A stretch of DNA of 64,000 bases from Stutzerimonas stutzeri TS44 (GCA_000263395.1 AJXE01000005.1:62001-126000); one strand, 5' to 3'. Shown: positions 31,962 to 43,135, counted from the stretch's first letter. Translations and numbers: made by a program. Notes: generated by a model from the sequence alone, not told the origin.

Positions 31962-33467
31962 TTAGTCGTTGTACAGATCGATGATGGCGCTTACCGCGTT
32001 GGCCTTGCTCTTGCTGAGGTCGTTGCGTGCCTGCTCGATCCTGTGCAGATAGGTCTCATCGATATCGCCAGTGATGTACTTGCCATCGAACACCGCGCAA
32101 TCGAAGTGCTCGATCTTCACCTTGCCGCCGCCGACGGCTTCGATCAGGTCGTCCAGGTCCTGATAGATCAGCCAGTCGGCGCCGATCAGTTCCGCCACTT
32201 CCTCGGTGCTGCGGTTGTGCGCGATCAGCTCGTGGGCGCTGGGCATGTCGATGCCGTAAACATTCGGGTAGCGCACCGCCGGTGCCGCCGAGCAGAAATA
32301 CACGTTCTTCGCCCCAGCCTCGCGTGCCATCTGGATGATCTGCTTGCAGGTGGTGCCGCGCACGATGGAGTCGTCGACCAGCAGCACGTTCTTGCCACGG
32401 AATTCGAGGTCGATGGCGTTGAGCTTCTGGCGTACCGACTTCTTGCGTGCCGCCTGGCCGGGCATGATGAAGGTCCGGCCGATGTAGCGGTTCTTGACGA
32501 AGCCTTCGCGGAATTTCACGCCCAGCCGGTTGGCCAACTCCAGCGCGGAGGTGCGGCTGGTGTCCGGAATCGGGATGACCACGTCGATATCGTGCTCGGG
32601 GCGCTCGCGCAGGATCTTGTCGGCCAGCTTCTCGCCCATGCGCAGGCGCGCCTTGTATACCGAGACGCCGTCCATCAGGGAGTCTGAGCGCGCCAGGTAG
32701 ACGTACTCGAAAATGCATGGTGAAAGCTTCGGTGCGTCGGCGCACTGACGGGTGTACAGCCGGCCATCGGTGGTGATGTAGACCGCCTCGCCCGGTGCCA
32801 GGTCGCGGATCACGGTGAAGCCGAGCACATCGAGCGAGACGCTTTCCGAGGCGATCATGTACTCGACGCCCTCGTCGGTATGACGCTGGCCGAAGACGAT
32901 CGGACGAATCGCGTTCGGGTCGCGGAAACCGACGATGCCGTAGCCGGTCACCATCGCCACCACCGCATAGCCGCCGCGGCAGCGCTCATGGACCTTGCTG
33001 ACCGCGGCGAACACGTCCTCCTCGGTTGGTTGCAGCTTGCCGCGCACCGCCAGCTCATGGGCGAACACGTTGAGCAGCACTTCCGAGTCCGAGTTGGTGT
33101 TCACATGGCGCAGATCCGACTCGTAGATTTCCTTGGTGAGCTGCTCGACGTTGGTCAGATTGCCGTTGTGCGCCAGCGTGATGCCGTACGGCGAGTTGAC
33201 GTAGAACGGCTGCGCTTCGGCCGAACTGGAACTGCCGGCGGTGGGATAGCGGACATGACCGATGCCCATGCTGCCGATCAGGCGCTGCATGTGGCGCTGC
33301 TGGAACACATCGCGCACCAGGCCGTTGTCCTTGCGCAGGAACAGGCGATCGTCGTGGCTGGTGACGATTCCGGCGGCATCCTGCCCACGATGCTGCAGTA
33401 CGGTAAGCGCGTCATACAGCGCCTGATTGACGTTCGACTTACCGACGATGCCGACAATGCCACACAT
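31962..33467 (-). CDS. purF: Amidophosphoribosyltransferase
   Basis: This is the first committed enzyme of purine synthesis: PRPP + glutamine to 5-phosphoribosylamine. It has 501 residues. The nucleophile Cys2 is exposed after Met removal ([14 protein letters not shown]). The class II glutaminase domain runs to ~230 ([19 protein letters not shown] near 74-92). The PRPP-binding motif [18 protein letters not shown] lies near 362-379. The C-terminal extension is normal for gammaproteobacteria. It lies 12 bases after cvpA, the conserved cvpA-purF pair. Confidence 0.98.
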   Translation of the reverse strand: MCGIVGIVGKSNVNQALYDALTVLQHRGQDAAGIVTSHDDRLFLRKDNGLVRDVFQQRHMQRLIGSMGIGHVRYPTAGSSSSAEAQPFYVNSPYGITLAHNGNLTNVEQLTKEIYESDLRHVNTNSDSEVLLNVFAHELAVRGKLQPTEEDVFAAVSKVHERCRGGYAVVAMVTGYGIVGFRDPNAIRPIVFGQRHTDEGVEYMIASESVSLDVLGFTVIRDLAPGEAVYITTDGRLYTRQCADAPKLSPCIFEYVYLARSDSLMDGVSVYKARLRMGEKLADKILRERPEHDIDVVIPIPDTSRTSALELANRLGVKFREGFVKNRYIGRTFIMPGQAARKKSVRQKLNAIDLEFRGKNVLLVDDSIVRGTTCKQIIQMAREAGAKNVYFCSAAPAVRYPNVYGIDMPSAHELIAHNRSTEEVAELIGADWLIYQDLDDLIEAVGGGKVKIEHFDCAVFDGKYITGDIDETYLHRIEQARNDLSKSKANAVSAIIDLYND

Positions 33468-33479
33468 GCAAGGAACCTC

Positions 33480-34055
33480 TCAGTTTGTTTCAGGCTGACG
33501 CACCGGCAGAAGAGTGCCAGACGCGTCTTCGATAAATTTTGCCGAACCGGACGAATCGAGCGAGCCGGCCAGCCACTGGCTGCTGAGCTCGAGAATCAGG
33601 CTCTTCGACCAGTCGGCGACCAGCAGGAAATGCGGCAGCAGAGCCGATTCCTGCCACCAGAGGTCCTCCTGAACCGGCGCCAGGCTGAGCAAGCCGGTCA
33701 GCACCACCACCAACAACCCGCCGCGCGCCGCGCCGAATACCATGCCCAGCAAACGGTCGGTACCGGACAGCCCTGTCACCCGAATCAGTTCACCGATCAG
33801 GAAATTGACCAGCGCCCCCACCAGCAGCGTGGCGACGAACAGGATGGCGCAAGCGGCGATGATCCGCGCCGAGGGCGTGTCGATGAACTCGGCCAGGTGA
33901 TGCGACAGCGCGCCGCCGAACATCCAGGCGACCACCCCGGCAATGATCCAGGTCAGCAGTGACAAGGCCTCCTTGACGAAGCCCCGCTTCAGACTGATCA
34001 GACTGGAGACAGCAACGACGGCGATGATGATCCAATCGACCCAGGTAAAAACCAC
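33480..34055 (-). CDS. cvpA: CvpA family membrane protein
   Basis: This inner-membrane protein of the colicin V production family has 191 residues and four hydrophobic helices (~6-24, 30-50, 64-88 and 102-125). The opening VFTWVDWIIIAVVAVSSLISLKRGF (in part) is characteristic. The start is GTG at 34055; no better ATG is near. Work in enterics links CvpA to envelope homeostasis and bile tolerance; its molecular role is unsettled. It precedes purF, and a 122-base gap separates it from the SPOR gene. Confidence 0.93.
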   Translation of the reverse strand: MVFTWVDWIIIAVVAVSSLISLKRGFVKEALSLLTWIIAGVVAWMFGGALSHHLAEFIDTPSARIIAACAILFVATLLVGALVNFLIGELIRVTGLSGTDRLLGMVFGAARGGLLVVVLTGLLSLAPVQEDLWWQESALLPHFLLVADWSKSLILELSSQWLAGSLDSSGSAKFIEDASGTLLPVRQPETN

Positions 34056-34177
34056 GACGTCTTCTGCATAGGAGAAAGGCGGAACATTTTAGCAGAGGGC
34101 CGGGGAGTAAGCACAAACACCTTGTGCATCGCGTCCTGCCCCTGCCCCGGCAAGACCCGCCCGTTCGCCGGCCCGGT

Positions 34178-34774
34178 TCAGCGCGCTTCCGGCTTGAAGC
34201 GCACCACGAAGCCATTCAGCTTCTGCTGGCGCTGCAACTGATCGCGCAACCGGTTGGCCTCTTCGCGCTCGATGAGTGGCCCGACGAAAACCCGGTTCAT
34301 GCCGTCCGCCGTACGAATGTAGGCGTTATAGCCCTGTTCACGCAGGGTCTTCTGCAGCTTCTCCGCACTCGCCCGGTTGGACAGGCTGGCCAACTGAACA
34401 GACCAGCTCACCGGCAGGTTATCGGCATCCACCCGCGACTGCGGCACAGGAGCCGCGGGTTCAGGTGCTTTCACCGGCTCTGGGGCTGCCACTGGCGTCC
34501 CGGCCGGCTCGGGGGAAACGGCTGTAGACGGGGTTCCGGAGTCCTCCTCGACGATCTCGAAGCCCTCGGGAATCGATTTCGGTTCCGGGACCTGCACCGG
34601 TTCCATCTCGATCTGCGCCACCGGCGGCGTAGCGGGCATCGCCGGGGCATCGACGACGACGTGGCGCAGATCATCCTCGCGGGTGAACAGCATCGGCACG
34701 AAGATCACCGCCAGAGCGATCAGCACCAATGCGCCGACCATGCGCTGTTTCAAGCCCTTATCCAGCAGCGCCAT
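34178..34774 (-). CDS. DedD-like SPOR-domain cell division protein
   Basis: This 198-residue bitopic protein has a short cytoplasmic start ([19 protein letters not shown]), one transmembrane helix at ~12-30, a Pro/Ala/Glu-rich periplasmic linker (~35-120) and a SPOR domain at 123-198 (SWSVQLASLSNRASAEKLQK onward). SPOR domains bind septal peptidoglycan stripped of stem peptides, and DedD helps FtsN-type activation of division. Its ATG lies within the 3' end of folC (17-base overlap). The SPOR part strongly resembles the one on GspD in this window. Confidence 0.92.
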   Translation of the reverse strand: MALLDKGLKQRMVGALVLIALAVIFVPMLFTREDDLRHVVVDAPAMPATPPVAQIEMEPVQVPEPKSIPEGFEIVEEDSGTPSTAVSPEPAGTPVAAPEPVKAPEPAAPVPQSRVDADNLPVSWSVQLASLSNRASAEKLQKTLREQGYNAYIRTADGMNRVFVGPLIEREEANRLRDQLQRQQKLNGFVVRFKPEAR

Positions 34775-36059
34775 CTCCCGCTTCCTCCGTATGCGTGGCG
34801 AGCCATTGCAGCGCTTCGGCTACGCAATAGAACGAGCCAAACAGCAGAATCTCGTCCTGCTCGCGGGCTCTCTCGCACTGTGCTTCCAGTGCCTGCGCGA
34901 GGGAAGCATAGGCATTCACCGTCGCCTTGCGCGCAGCCAATGCCGCGTACAGTTCGGCCGCGGGGCGCGAGCGCGGGCTGGCAAGCGGCGCAACCGCCCA
35001 TTCGCTCACGTACGGCAACAGGACATCCAGAATACCGGCAAGATCCTTGTCTGCCAGCAAGCCGAATACGGCCAGGCGACCAGGCGATGGCTGCTGCTCG
35101 AGATAGCTGGCCAGGTAGCTGGCCGCATGGGGGTTGTGCGCGACGTCCAGCAGCAGGCTGAGCGTACGTCCCTTCCAGTGAATCGTCCGGCGGTCGAAAC
35201 GGCCAGTGATGCGGGTTCGCTGTAGTGCCTGCGCCAGAACCTCGGGCCGCCACGGCAGATCCAGCAAGGCGTAGACCTGCAGCGCAAGCGCGGCATTTTC
35301 CAGCGGCAGTGACAGCAGCGGCAGGTCATGCAGTTCGAGCGGTGCGCCGGCCGCATCGACACCGCGCCAGTGCCAGCCAGTCGTCCCGCTCGCCAGATCG
35401 TAATCCCGGCCACGCAGGCGCAAAGGCACCGCCAGCGTCCTGGCCTGCTCCAGCAACGACATCGGCGGCTCAAGATCACCGCACACTGCGGGAGTCGCAC
35501 GACGGAAGATTCCCGCCTTCTCGAAACCGACGCTCTCCCGATCATCGCCCAGCCACTCGGCGTGATCGAGACCGATGTTGGTGATCGCTGCCACATCGGC
35601 ATCGACCAGATTGACGGCGTCCAGGCGCCCACCAAGACCGACCTCAAGAACCGCGGCGTCAATCCCGGCCCGCTGGAAAAGCCAGAAAGCGGCCAGGGTA
35701 CCCACCTCGAAATAGGTGAGCGAGGTGCTCGCGCGCGCGCGCTCGACGGCTTCGAAGGCCTCGCAGAGCGCGCCATCGTCGACTTCCAGCCCGTCGATGC
35801 GCACCCGCTCGTTGTAGCGCAGCAGATGCGGCGAGGCATAGACACCGACACTAAGGCCTTGCGCCTGCAGCAGCGAGGCGATGAAGGCGCAACTGGAACC
35901 TTTGCCGTTGGTGCCGGTGACCGTGATCACCCGTTGCGCAGGGCGCGTCAGGCCCAGCCGTTGCGCAACCTCGCGCACCCGCTCGAGTCCCATATCGATA
36001 GCCGAGGGGTGCAGTTGCTCAAGATAGCTCAGCCAATCGGCGAGGCCGCGGGTGCTCAT
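34758..36059 (-). CDS. folC: Bifunctional dihydrofolate synthase / folylpolyglutamate synthase
   Basis: FolC adds glutamate to dihydropteroate and then to tetrahydrofolates. It has 433 residues of the Mur-ligase-like family. The P-loop [14 protein letters not shown] lies at ~46-59, the Mg-binding region [13 protein letters not shown] at ~119, and [13 protein letters not shown] at ~138-150. The C-terminal glutamate-ligase domain carries [10 protein letters not shown] near 310. The ATG overlaps the accD TGA as ATGA. It belongs to the accD-folC-dedD-cvpA-purF-metZ run. Confidence 0.97.
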   Translation of the reverse strand: MSTRGLADWLSYLEQLHPSAIDMGLERVREVAQRLGLTRPAQRVITVTGTNGKGSSCAFIASLLQAQGLSVGVYASPHLLRYNERVRIDGLEVDDGALCEAFEAVERARASTSLTYFEVGTLAAFWLFQRAGIDAAVLEVGLGGRLDAVNLVDADVAAITNIGLDHAEWLGDDRESVGFEKAGIFRRATPAVCGDLEPPMSLLEQARTLAVPLRLRGRDYDLASGTTGWHWRGVDAAGAPLELHDLPLLSLPLENAALALQVYALLDLPWRPEVLAQALQRTRITGRFDRRTIHWKGRTLSLLLDVAHNPHAASYLASYLEQQPSPGRLAVFGLLADKDLAGILDVLLPYVSEWAVAPLASPRSRPAAELYAALAARKATVNAYASLAQALEAQCERAREQDEILLFGSFYCVAEALQWLATHTEEAGDGAAG

Positions 36060-36949
36060 GCAGAGGCCGCAACCTGTGCTGGCACGGCGGTCGCCGGCAA
36101 GCGCTGCAACTGCGCCAGCAGACGGGAAAGACGGGGCCGCAGTTCGGCACGCGAAATGATGAGGTCGATAGCGCCGTGATCCAGCAGGAACTCGCTGCGC
36201 TGGAAGCCCTCGGGAAGCTTCTCGCGAACGGTCTGCTCGATGACCCGCGGACCGGCGAAGCCGATCAGCGCTTTCGGCTCAGCGACGATGACGTCGCCCA
36301 GCATGGCCAGGCTGGCCGAAACACCGCCATACACCGGATCGGTCAGCACCGAGATGAAGGGCAAACCTTCTTCGCGCAAGCGCGCCAGCACGGCGGAGGT
36401 TTTCGCCATCTGCATCAGCGAAATCAGTGCCTCCTGCATACGCGCACCGCCGGAAGCGGAGAAGCACACCAGCGGACAACGCAGTTCCAACGCCACGTTG
36501 GCGGCACGCACGAAACGCTCGCCGACGATCGCGCCCATCGAACCGCCCATGAAGGAGAACTCGAAAGCACAGGCAACGACCGGCACCTTGAACAGAGTGC
36601 CCTGCATCGCGATCAACGCATCCTTTTCGCCGGTCTGCTTCTGCGCGGCGGACAGGCGATCCTTGTACTTCTTGCTGTCACGAAACTTGAGCCGATCTAC
36701 GGGCTCCAGGTCGCTGGCGATCTCCTCGCGGCCCTCGGCATCGAGAAAGATATCCAGCCGGGTACGTGCGTCGATGCGCATGTGATGCTGGCATTTAGGG
36801 CATACGTCCAGCGTCTTTTCCAGTTCGGGGCGATACAGCACAGCCTCGCAGGAAGGACACTTGTGCCACAGCCCTTCGGGCACCGAGCTCTTCTGCGTCT
36901 CGGAGCGCATGATCGAAGGGATCAGCTTGTCTACCAGCCAGTTGCTCAT
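36056..36949 (-). CDS. accD: Acetyl-CoA carboxylase carboxyltransferase beta subunit
   Basis: With AccA this subunit transfers carboxyl from carboxybiotin to acetyl-CoA, giving malonyl-CoA. From the ATG at 36949 ([14 protein letters not shown]) it has 297 residues. The N-terminal four-cysteine zinc ribbon CPSC...CPKC lies at ~30-52; it is also used to bind nucleic acid in E. coli. The crotonase-like core has [17 protein letters not shown] (~137-153) and [15 protein letters not shown] (~167-181). The open frame begins eight codons earlier, but the internal ATG matches the family. It heads a tightly packed operon. Confidence 0.97.
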   Translation of the reverse strand: MSNWLVDKLIPSIMRSETQKSSVPEGLWHKCPSCEAVLYRPELEKTLDVCPKCQHHMRIDARTRLDIFLDAEGREEIASDLEPVDRLKFRDSKKYKDRLSAAQKQTGEKDALIAMQGTLFKVPVVACAFEFSFMGGSMGAIVGERFVRAANVALELRCPLVCFSASGGARMQEALISLMQMAKTSAVLARLREEGLPFISVLTDPVYGGVSASLAMLGDVIVAEPKALIGFAGPRVIEQTVREKLPEGFQRSEFLLDHGAIDLIISRAELRPRLSRLLAQLQRLPATAVPAQVAASA

Positions 36950-37132
36950 GCTCTTGTTCTCCAAAGCTTCCATTCGGGTCGCCTCAATTTGGCGCCCCGG
37001 TCAAATTTATTATCGCGGCCCGGCACTCCGCTGGCGTATTCGCTAAAGCGGAGCCCCCGCTTCTTTCCGGGCTGACTGCCCGGCGCCGGTCGAACCAGCG
37101 ATTCGTACTGGACGGCAAAGAGCCGCCAAGCG

Positions 37133-37756
37133 TCACATGACAGAGCGAACTCGCTGTACGAATGCCCGAACCTTTTCGGCGCTCTTGATGCCTTTGCTCA
37201 ACTCGACGCCACCGCTCACATCAACCGCATAAGGACGCACCTGGGCAATTGCCTCGACCACGTTATCGCAGGTCAGGCCACCTGCCAGTATCAGCGGCCT
37301 GGGTAGATCGTCAGGAATTAGCGACCAGTCGAAACGCGCTCCCGTTCCACCCGGCACGCCGGCTACATAGGTATCGAGCAACAGCGCGCTGGCCCCGGAG
37401 TAACGTGCGGCCTGTGCGCCGATATCGCAGCCGGGGGCGACGCGCAGCGCCTTGAACCAGGGACGATGGAATCCTGCACAGTCGGCAGGCGCCTCATTGC
37501 CGTGGAACTGCAGCACATCGAGCGCAACCGCAGCCAGTATCTCTTCGATCTCACCTCGACCAGCATCGACGAAGAGGCCCACAGTGGTCACAAAGGGAGG
37601 TAAAGCCTCGACGATTTCACGTGCCTGTCGGATGCTGACCACGCGCGGACTGTTGGCATAAAACACCAGGCCGATGGCATCCGCTCCAGCCTCGGCGGCC
37701 AGCAACGCATCCTCGACCCGGGTAATTCCACAAATCTTGCTTCGAACGACCGACAA
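37133..37756 (-). CDS. trpF: Phosphoribosylanthranilate isomerase
   Basis: This (beta/alpha)8-barrel enzyme isomerises N-(5'-phosphoribosyl)anthranilate in tryptophan synthesis. It has 207 residues. The catalytic cysteine lies in [12 protein letters not shown] (~7-18) and the catalytic aspartate in [18 protein letters not shown] (~125-142). [15 protein letters not shown] near 177-191 is the phosphate-binding end. The reading frame begins with TTG at 37756, since no ATG is suitably placed; AAGGTAGTAAGAG upstream could serve as ribosome-binding site. It lies between truA and accD, as in P. aeruginosa, away from other trp genes. Confidence 0.95.
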   Translation of the reverse strand: MSVVRSKICGITRVEDALLAAEAGADAIGLVFYANSPRVVSIRQAREIVEALPPFVTTVGLFVDAGRGEIEEILAAVALDVLQFHGNEAPADCAGFHRPWFKALRVAPGCDIGAQAARYSGASALLLDTYVAGVPGGTGARFDWSLIPDDLPRPLILAGGLTCDNVVEAIAQVRPYAVDVSGGVELSKGIKSAEKVRAFVQRVRSVM

Positions 37757-37881
37757 CTCTTACTACCTTTGCAAAGGACAACGGATGGTAGCAAAAGCCC
37801 CGCGGCCTGCAAGCCAAACCAATGCCCCGAAAAAGTCGCAGCGCATGAGCGGGCGACCGTTACGCACGGAGCATCGCCGCG

Positions 37882-38760
37882 CTAGCCATTGACCTGGACA
37901 GAATCCTGGCAGTCGGCGAGGCCGGAAAGAAAATGCGGGCCAAGATACCGCTGCGGCAGCTCGAATTCGTCTGGATATTCAACCCGCACCAGATACAGGC
38001 CATAGGGATGGGCCGTGACTCCGCCGGTTCGGCGTATACGCGTCTGCAATACCTGCCGAGCCCATTCGACCGGCCGCTCGCCCGCGCCGATGGTCATCAA
38101 AACCCCGGCGAAATTACGCACCATGTGATGCAGAAATGCATTGGCACGCACGTCGATCACGATGAACTTGCCGTGCTGTAGCAGTTGCAGATGATGCACC
38201 GTCTTCACGGGTGACTTGGCTTGGCACTGGCGCGCCCGGAAGGCGCTGAAGTCGTGGGTGCCGACGAACGCCTTGGCAGCCTCGCGCATCAACTCGATGT
38301 CGAGTGGCCGATGATTCCAGGTCACCTCTTCGGCCATATGGGCGGGACGGATCTGATCGTTGTAGATGACGTAGCGGTAGCGACGCGCCATAGCACTGAA
38401 GCGTGCATCGAAATGAGCCGGCATCACCTTTGCCCAGGTCACACTGATATCGCCTGGCAGGTTCATGTTCGCGCCCATGACCCATGCGTGCATGCTGCGC
38501 TCTACCGACGTATCGAAATGCACCACCTGCCCGCTCGCATGCACCAGCGCATCGGTACGCCCGGCACAGCTCAAGACAACGGGGTGCCCACCGGCAACCC
38601 GACTCAACGCTTTTTCCAAAGCCTCCTGCACGGAAGGCACACCGGCGCGCTGACGCTGGAAACCGCGATAGCGCGACCCTTTGTATTCGACACCCAGTGC
38701 AATTCTGGAAACGCCAACGGCAGCCGATACGGCTGCCGCTTCAGGTACGTCGTGGAGCAT
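37882..38760 (-). CDS. truA: tRNA pseudouridine(38-40) synthase
   Basis: TruA isomerises uridines at positions 38-40 of many tRNAs. It has 292 residues. The catalytic aspartate lies in SCAGRTDALVHASGQVVHF (~65-83), the TruA signature. ARRYRYVIYNDQIRP (~130-144) and HMVRNFAGVLMTIGAGERP (~223-241) are also typical. The ATG overlaps the fimV TGA (ATGA). An N-terminal extension of about 18 residues precedes the conserved start, so a later Met/Val is conceivable. Confidence 0.96.
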   Translation of the reverse strand: MLHDVPEAAAVSAAVGVSRIALGVEYKGSRYRGFQRQRAGVPSVQEALEKALSRVAGGHPVVLSCAGRTDALVHASGQVVHFDTSVERSMHAWVMGANMNLPGDISVTWAKVMPAHFDARFSAMARRYRYVIYNDQIRPAHMAEEVTWNHRPLDIELMREAAKAFVGTHDFSAFRARQCQAKSPVKTVHHLQLLQHGKFIVIDVRANAFLHHMVRNFAGVLMTIGAGERPVEWARQVLQTRIRRTGGVTAHPYGLYLVRVEYPDEFELPQRYLGPHFLSGLADCQDSVQVNG

Positions 38761-41531
38761 CAGGCCAGCTTGGCGAGCATCTCTCGCGCCTCTTGCTGCT
38801 GTTGTTCACTACCCTCCGAGAGCACTTCGTCGAGGATATCGCGAGCCCCTTCGGCGTCGCCCATATCGATATAGGCGCGCGCAAGATCGAGCTTTGTAGT
38901 TGCCTCGTCGGTATCCGAGAAGAAATTGAAATCATCCTCCTCTTGTTGTGCGTCATCGAGCCCGGCATCCAGCGTCTCGGGAAACGCCATCTTGGGCTCA
39001 TCCAACTCACTGGACAGAGCATCCAACTCCATGTCACCGAGCTGATCAGTCAGGCTCTCACTTTGCAGTCCAGCCACCGGCTCGTGATCGAGGGACAGGT
39101 CGAAGTCAGCGGACAGCAGATCCTCATCGGTGCTGACGGCGTTGCTGGTTGCGGTATCTGGCGCCAGGGATTCGTCCAGATCGAAACTGAAGTCCTCTAC
39201 CGAAGACTGCGCCTCTGTCCCCGGAACCCCCTGTTCTGGTGCCTCGAGATCGAAGGAAAAATCACCCAGGTCATCGGTAAGCGAGGTAGCCGGCACGGAC
39301 TCTTCTGCCAGACCGGCGAATTCATCGCCTGTACCGATATTTGACCCTGTGCTGGGTGCCAGCTCGTCAAGCGACAGGTCATCAAAGCTCAGAGGGTCAT
39401 GTTGCGTAGCTTCGTTGATCGGCGTAGTCGACGACAGACTGGCCTGATCGCTGTCCAGGTCGATATCCAGATCGTCCAGGCTCAGATCGAAGGCGTCGTC
39501 CGGATCCTGCCCGACAGCCTTCGCGGATACCTGCTCCTCGAACTGCAAGTCATCCAGATCAAAATTATCAAGATCGACATGTGTTGCCGCCGCGGCAGCG
39601 GTTGCTGCGGCTGTGACGGCAATTGCCGGATATTTGAGCTTCAGCCGTTCGATATCGCCGCCTGCACCGCCGATTTCGCGTAATTCCGCCTCCTGGCGGG
39701 CAAAACCGTCGCGATCACCCAGTTCTGCATAGACCTCCATCAGTTTCAGGCGCAAATCACTACGCTGCGGCTCGTCGTTCAGGGCGTTGCGCAGCAACTC
39801 GGCAGCCTGGTTGAAACGACCATAGGCGATATAGATATCCGCCTCTGCCAAGGCATCGCCGGCAGACGCATGCGTCTGTGCGATTGGTTCGACCTCGGCA
39901 AAGTTGGCAGCCGTGCCCGGGAGCGATGCCTCTGAATGTGAATGCAGGTCCTGCAGCGATTCCGGCTGCAAACTGAAGCTCTCGTTCTCGCTCTCGGCCA
40001 GGAGCTGCTCTTGAAGCTCCGCCTCCTTCATTGCATTGCGCCGGGAAAGCGCCATCAAACCTACCAGCAACAGCAGCAGCGCACTGCCACCCAGAACACC
40101 GAGCAACATGGGGTTGCCCAGGTACTCGTCAAGCAGACTCGGCTCTTCGGGAGTGGCAGCAACAGGCTTGGCCGGAGCCGGTTTGGGGGCAACCTCCGGC
40201 TTGCTCGCGGGCTGTGCGGCAGGCGCCGCGGCGCTCGCCGGAGCCTCCTGATTAGCCGCCCGCTCCACCTCATTTCTGGTCGCATCATCCGCTTTACCAG
40301 CTTGCTGCTCAGGAGCAGTTGTCGACTCCTGGCCGGCTGGCGCCGCTGCATCCACAGCTGCCGGGAGTTCAGCGGAATTCGCCGCACCGTCGACGGCCAG
40401 TTGAGCCTGCAGCTTGGCCAGCTGATCATCCTTGAGCTGCATCAGGCGCTGCAGTTTCTCCAGTTGGCCTTGCAGGTCGTCCAGGCGCTCTTTCAGATCG
40501 GCATTTTCGCGGCGACTGGAGTCGAGGCTCTCTTGAGTCGTGGCAAGGCGATCGCGCAGGGCCTTGCTGTCCCCGCTGGCGCCGGTATCGCTTCCAGCTG
40601 TCGATTTTCCGGCATCCGGAGCCACGAGCCGCAGATTATCCCGGCTGTCGCTTTGCGCAGGAGCGTCGCCAGCAGTGGTCCGGCGAGTCGCATCGACCTG
40701 TCTTGCGGCATCGCGAGGTGCGGTGCGTGTCTGACGCCAGGTCGCATTCTGCTCAGCGACCTGCGTGATAGCCTCGGCCTGGGTGCGGCTGTTGATCTGT
40801 TCGGCGCCGGGCAGGCGAAGGACCTGGCCACTCTTCATACGATTGATATTGCCATCGATAAAGGCGCCCGGATTCAGATCCTGAATGGCCAGCATGGTCT
40901 GGTGAACCGTACCCGAACGGGCGTTTCGTTCGGCAATTTCCCAGAGCGTATCGTGCGAGGATGTCTTGTACTCGGTACTTGCCGACGCCCCCCCGGCTGC
41001 CTGCCCCGCCGTCGACACAGGCGAAGAAGGCCTCACCTGGCTCGGTGCAGCCGAAACAGCCGGCGCGCGGGTCGGCGCCACCGTGGCGATTGGCAGTTGC
41101 GGGGCAACGGCAGCGACGGTCTCGGGGGAATACAGCGGAGGGTCCAGCAACAATGTGTATTCACGCAACAAACGGCCGCTGGGCCATAGCACTTCAACCA
41201 GGAAATTCAGATAGGGCTCGCGCACCGGCTTGCTCGAGGAAACCCGGATGACACTTTTGCCATCGGGCCGCAGCACCGGAGTGAACTTCAGGTCGGTCAG
41301 AAAGTACTGGCGATCGATTCCGGCCCGGTTGAATTCCTCAACGGAGGCGAGCGAGGGAACCACCTCGCCCGGAGCGAGCATCTTTGCGTCGAGCAGTTCG
41401 ATTTCTGCAACCAGTGGTTGATTCAGCGACGACTGCAGCCTGACCTCGCCAAGCCCCAGCGCATGGGCCACCTCGGTAGTCAGCGCAGTAGCAGCTGCAA
41501 TTGCCAGTACCAGATTTCGAACCCGAACCAT
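38760..41531 (-). CDS. fimV: FimV, polar peptidoglycan-binding hub protein
   Basis: FimV organises the cell pole for type IV pili, secretin assembly and cAMP signalling in Pseudomonas. It has 923 residues with a signal peptide at 1-24, an N-terminal family domain to ~150 and a LysM-like peptidoglycan-binding part at ~190-245 (SSHDTLWEIAERNAR). A coiled coil follows at ~325-370 (ENADLKERLDDLQGQLEKLQ), then an Ala/Pro region, one transmembrane helix at ~483-502 and a very acidic cytoplasmic tail. The tail ends in a TPR-type FimV C-terminal motif (KLDLARAYIDMGDAEGARDI). It is relevant that a T2SS secretin lies in the same window. Confidence 0.95.
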   Translation of the reverse strand: MVRVRNLVLAIAAATALTTEVAHALGLGEVRLQSSLNQPLVAEIELLDAKMLAPGEVVPSLASVEEFNRAGIDRQYFLTDLKFTPVLRPDGKSVIRVSSSKPVREPYLNFLVEVLWPSGRLLREYTLLLDPPLYSPETVAAVAPQLPIATVAPTRAPAVSAAPSQVRPSSPVSTAGQAAGGASASTEYKTSSHDTLWEIAERNARSGTVHQTMLAIQDLNPGAFIDGNINRMKSGQVLRLPGAEQINSRTQAEAITQVAEQNATWRQTRTAPRDAARQVDATRRTTAGDAPAQSDSRDNLRLVAPDAGKSTAGSDTGASGDSKALRDRLATTQESLDSSRRENADLKERLDDLQGQLEKLQRLMQLKDDQLAKLQAQLAVDGAANSAELPAAVDAAAPAGQESTTAPEQQAGKADDATRNEVERAANQEAPASAAAPAAQPASKPEVAPKPAPAKPVAATPEEPSLLDEYLGNPMLLGVLGGSALLLLLVGLMALSRRNAMKEAELQEQLLAESENESFSLQPESLQDLHSHSEASLPGTAANFAEVEPIAQTHASAGDALAEADIYIAYGRFNQAAELLRNALNDEPQRSDLRLKLMEVYAELGDRDGFARQEAELREIGGAGGDIERLKLKYPAIAVTAAATAAAAATHVDLDNFDLDDLQFEEQVSAKAVGQDPDDAFDLSLDDLDIDLDSDQASLSSTTPINEATQHDPLSFDDLSLDELAPSTGSNIGTGDEFAGLAEESVPATSLTDDLGDFSFDLEAPEQGVPGTEAQSSVEDFSFDLDESLAPDTATSNAVSTDEDLLSADFDLSLDHEPVAGLQSESLTDQLGDMELDALSSELDEPKMAFPETLDAGLDDAQQEEDDFNFFSDTDEATTKLDLARAYIDMGDAEGARDILDEVLSEGSEQQQQEAREMLAKLA

Positions 41532-41665
41532 TGTCTATCCTTTGTTTATCTTTTTCTCGAAGACCGAGAAAGGATCTTAATAGCCACTGCCCGCGCCTTG
41601 CAGCGCCCCCAATCAGCGATAGGCCGCACTTGCACAACTTAGAAAAGTTCTTCGAATTGCCGGTA

Positions 41666-41694
41666 AGTATCTTTTACAGATGGTGTTTTATCAA
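41666..41694 (-). promoter_or_regulatory. Candidate fimV promoter
   Basis: On the minus strand TTGATA, 17 bases, then GATACT; this places transcription start roughly 130 bases before the fimV ATG, in the most AT-rich part of the gap. Confidence 0.45.
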
Positions 41695-41925
41695 CAACTT
41701 GGCGGACAGCACGGCATTCCACGCCGTTCCTTTTCGCACGTTATCAGACTCAATCCACAAATTGACCGGCCAAGTCCCATACGCGCCACCAGGCTACAGG
41801 ACGGCGACCCCCGCACCGCTACGCACGCCACCGCCCGGCGCTCCAACGCCGACATCCGCAGTCCGGCGCAAGAGCGCTTCGCGATGTCTGGCATACACGC
41901 CAACACAGAGTCTGCCGGATGATGG

Positions 41926-41956
41926 CGAAAAAAAACCGCGGCTGACCGCGGTTTTT
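41926..41956 (-). terminator. Terminator after asd
   Basis: CCGCGG-TCAG-CCGCGG stem followed on the minus strand by eight T (and preceded by A-rich sequence), about 12 bases beyond the asd stop. Confidence 0.88.
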
Positions 41957-41967
41957 TAACGAGTGGC

Positions 41968-43080
41968 TCAACGCTCCAAGAGTATGCGCAGCATCCGGCG
42001 CAACGGCTCCGCGGCTCCCCACAGCAGCTGATCACCTACGGTGAAGGCGCCGAGGAAATGCGATCCCATGTTGAGCTTGCGCAGCCGCCCGACCGGTACG
42101 CTCAACGTGCCGGTAACGGCCGCCGGACTCAGCTCCTGCATGCTGGCGTCACGATGATTCGACACCAGCTTGACCCACGGATTGTGCTGGCCGATCAGCC
42201 CCTCGATATCCGAAATCGGCACATCCTTGTTCAGCTTGATGGTCAGTGCCTGGCTGTGGCAGCGCATGGCGCCGATGCGCACGCAGATACCGTCAACCGG
42301 GATCGGGTTCTTGAAGCGTCCCAGGATCTTGTTGGTCTCGGCCTGCGCCTTCCATTCCTCACGGCTCTGCCCGTTGGGCAGTTCCTTGTCGATGTAGGGA
42401 ATCAGGCTACCGGCCAGCGGTACGCCGAAATTATCCACCGGGAAGGATTCGCTGCGCTGGCTCTCGGCGACCTTGCGATCGATATCGAGAATGGCGCTGG
42501 CCGGGTTGGCCAGGTCATCGGCAACAGCAGCGTTGATGGTGCCCATCTGCTTGATCAGCTCGCGCATGTTCTGCGCGCCCGCGCCGGAGGCGGCCTGGTA
42601 GGTCATGGCGCTCATCCACTCGACGAGGCCCGCCTCGAACAAGCCGCCCAGCCCCATCAGCATCAGACTGACGGTGCAGTTGCCGCCGATGTAGTTCCTG
42701 GTGCCAGCGTCCAGCTGCTGGTCGATCACCCGGCGATTCACCGGATCGAGCACGATGACCGCGTCATCCTGCATGCGCAGCGCCGAGGCGGCATCGATCC
42801 AGTAGCCTTGCCAGCCCGCCTCGCGCAGCTTCGGGAAAACCTCGTTGGTGTAGTCGCCGCCCTGGCAGGTCAGGATCACGTCCAGCCCCTTCAGTTCATC
42901 GATACTGTAGGCATCCTTCAGCGGGGCAGTTTCCTTGCCGATGGCAGGACCCTGGCCGCCGACGTTGGAGGTGGTGAAGAACACCGGCTCGATCAGGTCG
43001 AAATCCCGCTCTTCCAGCATCCGCTGCATGAGCACGGAACCAACCATGCCGCGCCAACCGATCAGACCTACACGTTTCAT
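41968..43080 (-). CDS. asd: Aspartate-semialdehyde dehydrogenase
   Basis: Asd reduces aspartyl-4-phosphate to the semialdehyde that feeds lysine, diaminopimelate, threonine and methionine synthesis. It has 370 residues from the ATG at 43080 ([19 protein letters not shown]). The NADP-binding GWRGMVGS lies at 8-15, the catalytic cysteine in [18 protein letters not shown] (~129-146), and [18 protein letters not shown] (~262-279) contains the substrate-site His. The open frame extends 11 codons upstream without family similarity. It lies 55 bases after leuB. Confidence 0.97.
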   Translation of the reverse strand: MKRVGLIGWRGMVGSVLMQRMLEERDFDLIEPVFFTTSNVGGQGPAIGKETAPLKDAYSIDELKGLDVILTCQGGDYTNEVFPKLREAGWQGYWIDAASALRMQDDAVIVLDPVNRRVIDQQLDAGTRNYIGGNCTVSLMLMGLGGLFEAGLVEWMSAMTYQAASGAGAQNMRELIKQMGTINAAVADDLANPASAILDIDRKVAESQRSESFPVDNFGVPLAGSLIPYIDKELPNGQSREEWKAQAETNKILGRFKNPIPVDGICVRIGAMRCHSQALTIKLNKDVPISDIEGLIGQHNPWVKLVSNHRDASMQELSPAAVTGTLSVPVGRLRKLNMGSHFLGAFTVGDQLLWGAAEPLRRMLRILLER

Positions 43081-43135
43081 CGCAACTACACCTATAAAAA
43101 AAGTGGCCCGCACATAACCAAGGCGGGCAAAAAGC

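Larger units (their letters stand above)
41532..41967 (-). other. Intergenic region between asd and fimV
   Basis: These 436 bases contain the asd terminator (41926-41956) and a candidate fimV promoter (41666-41694). The stretch 41700-41925 encodes no convincing protein in any frame. Confidence 0.6.
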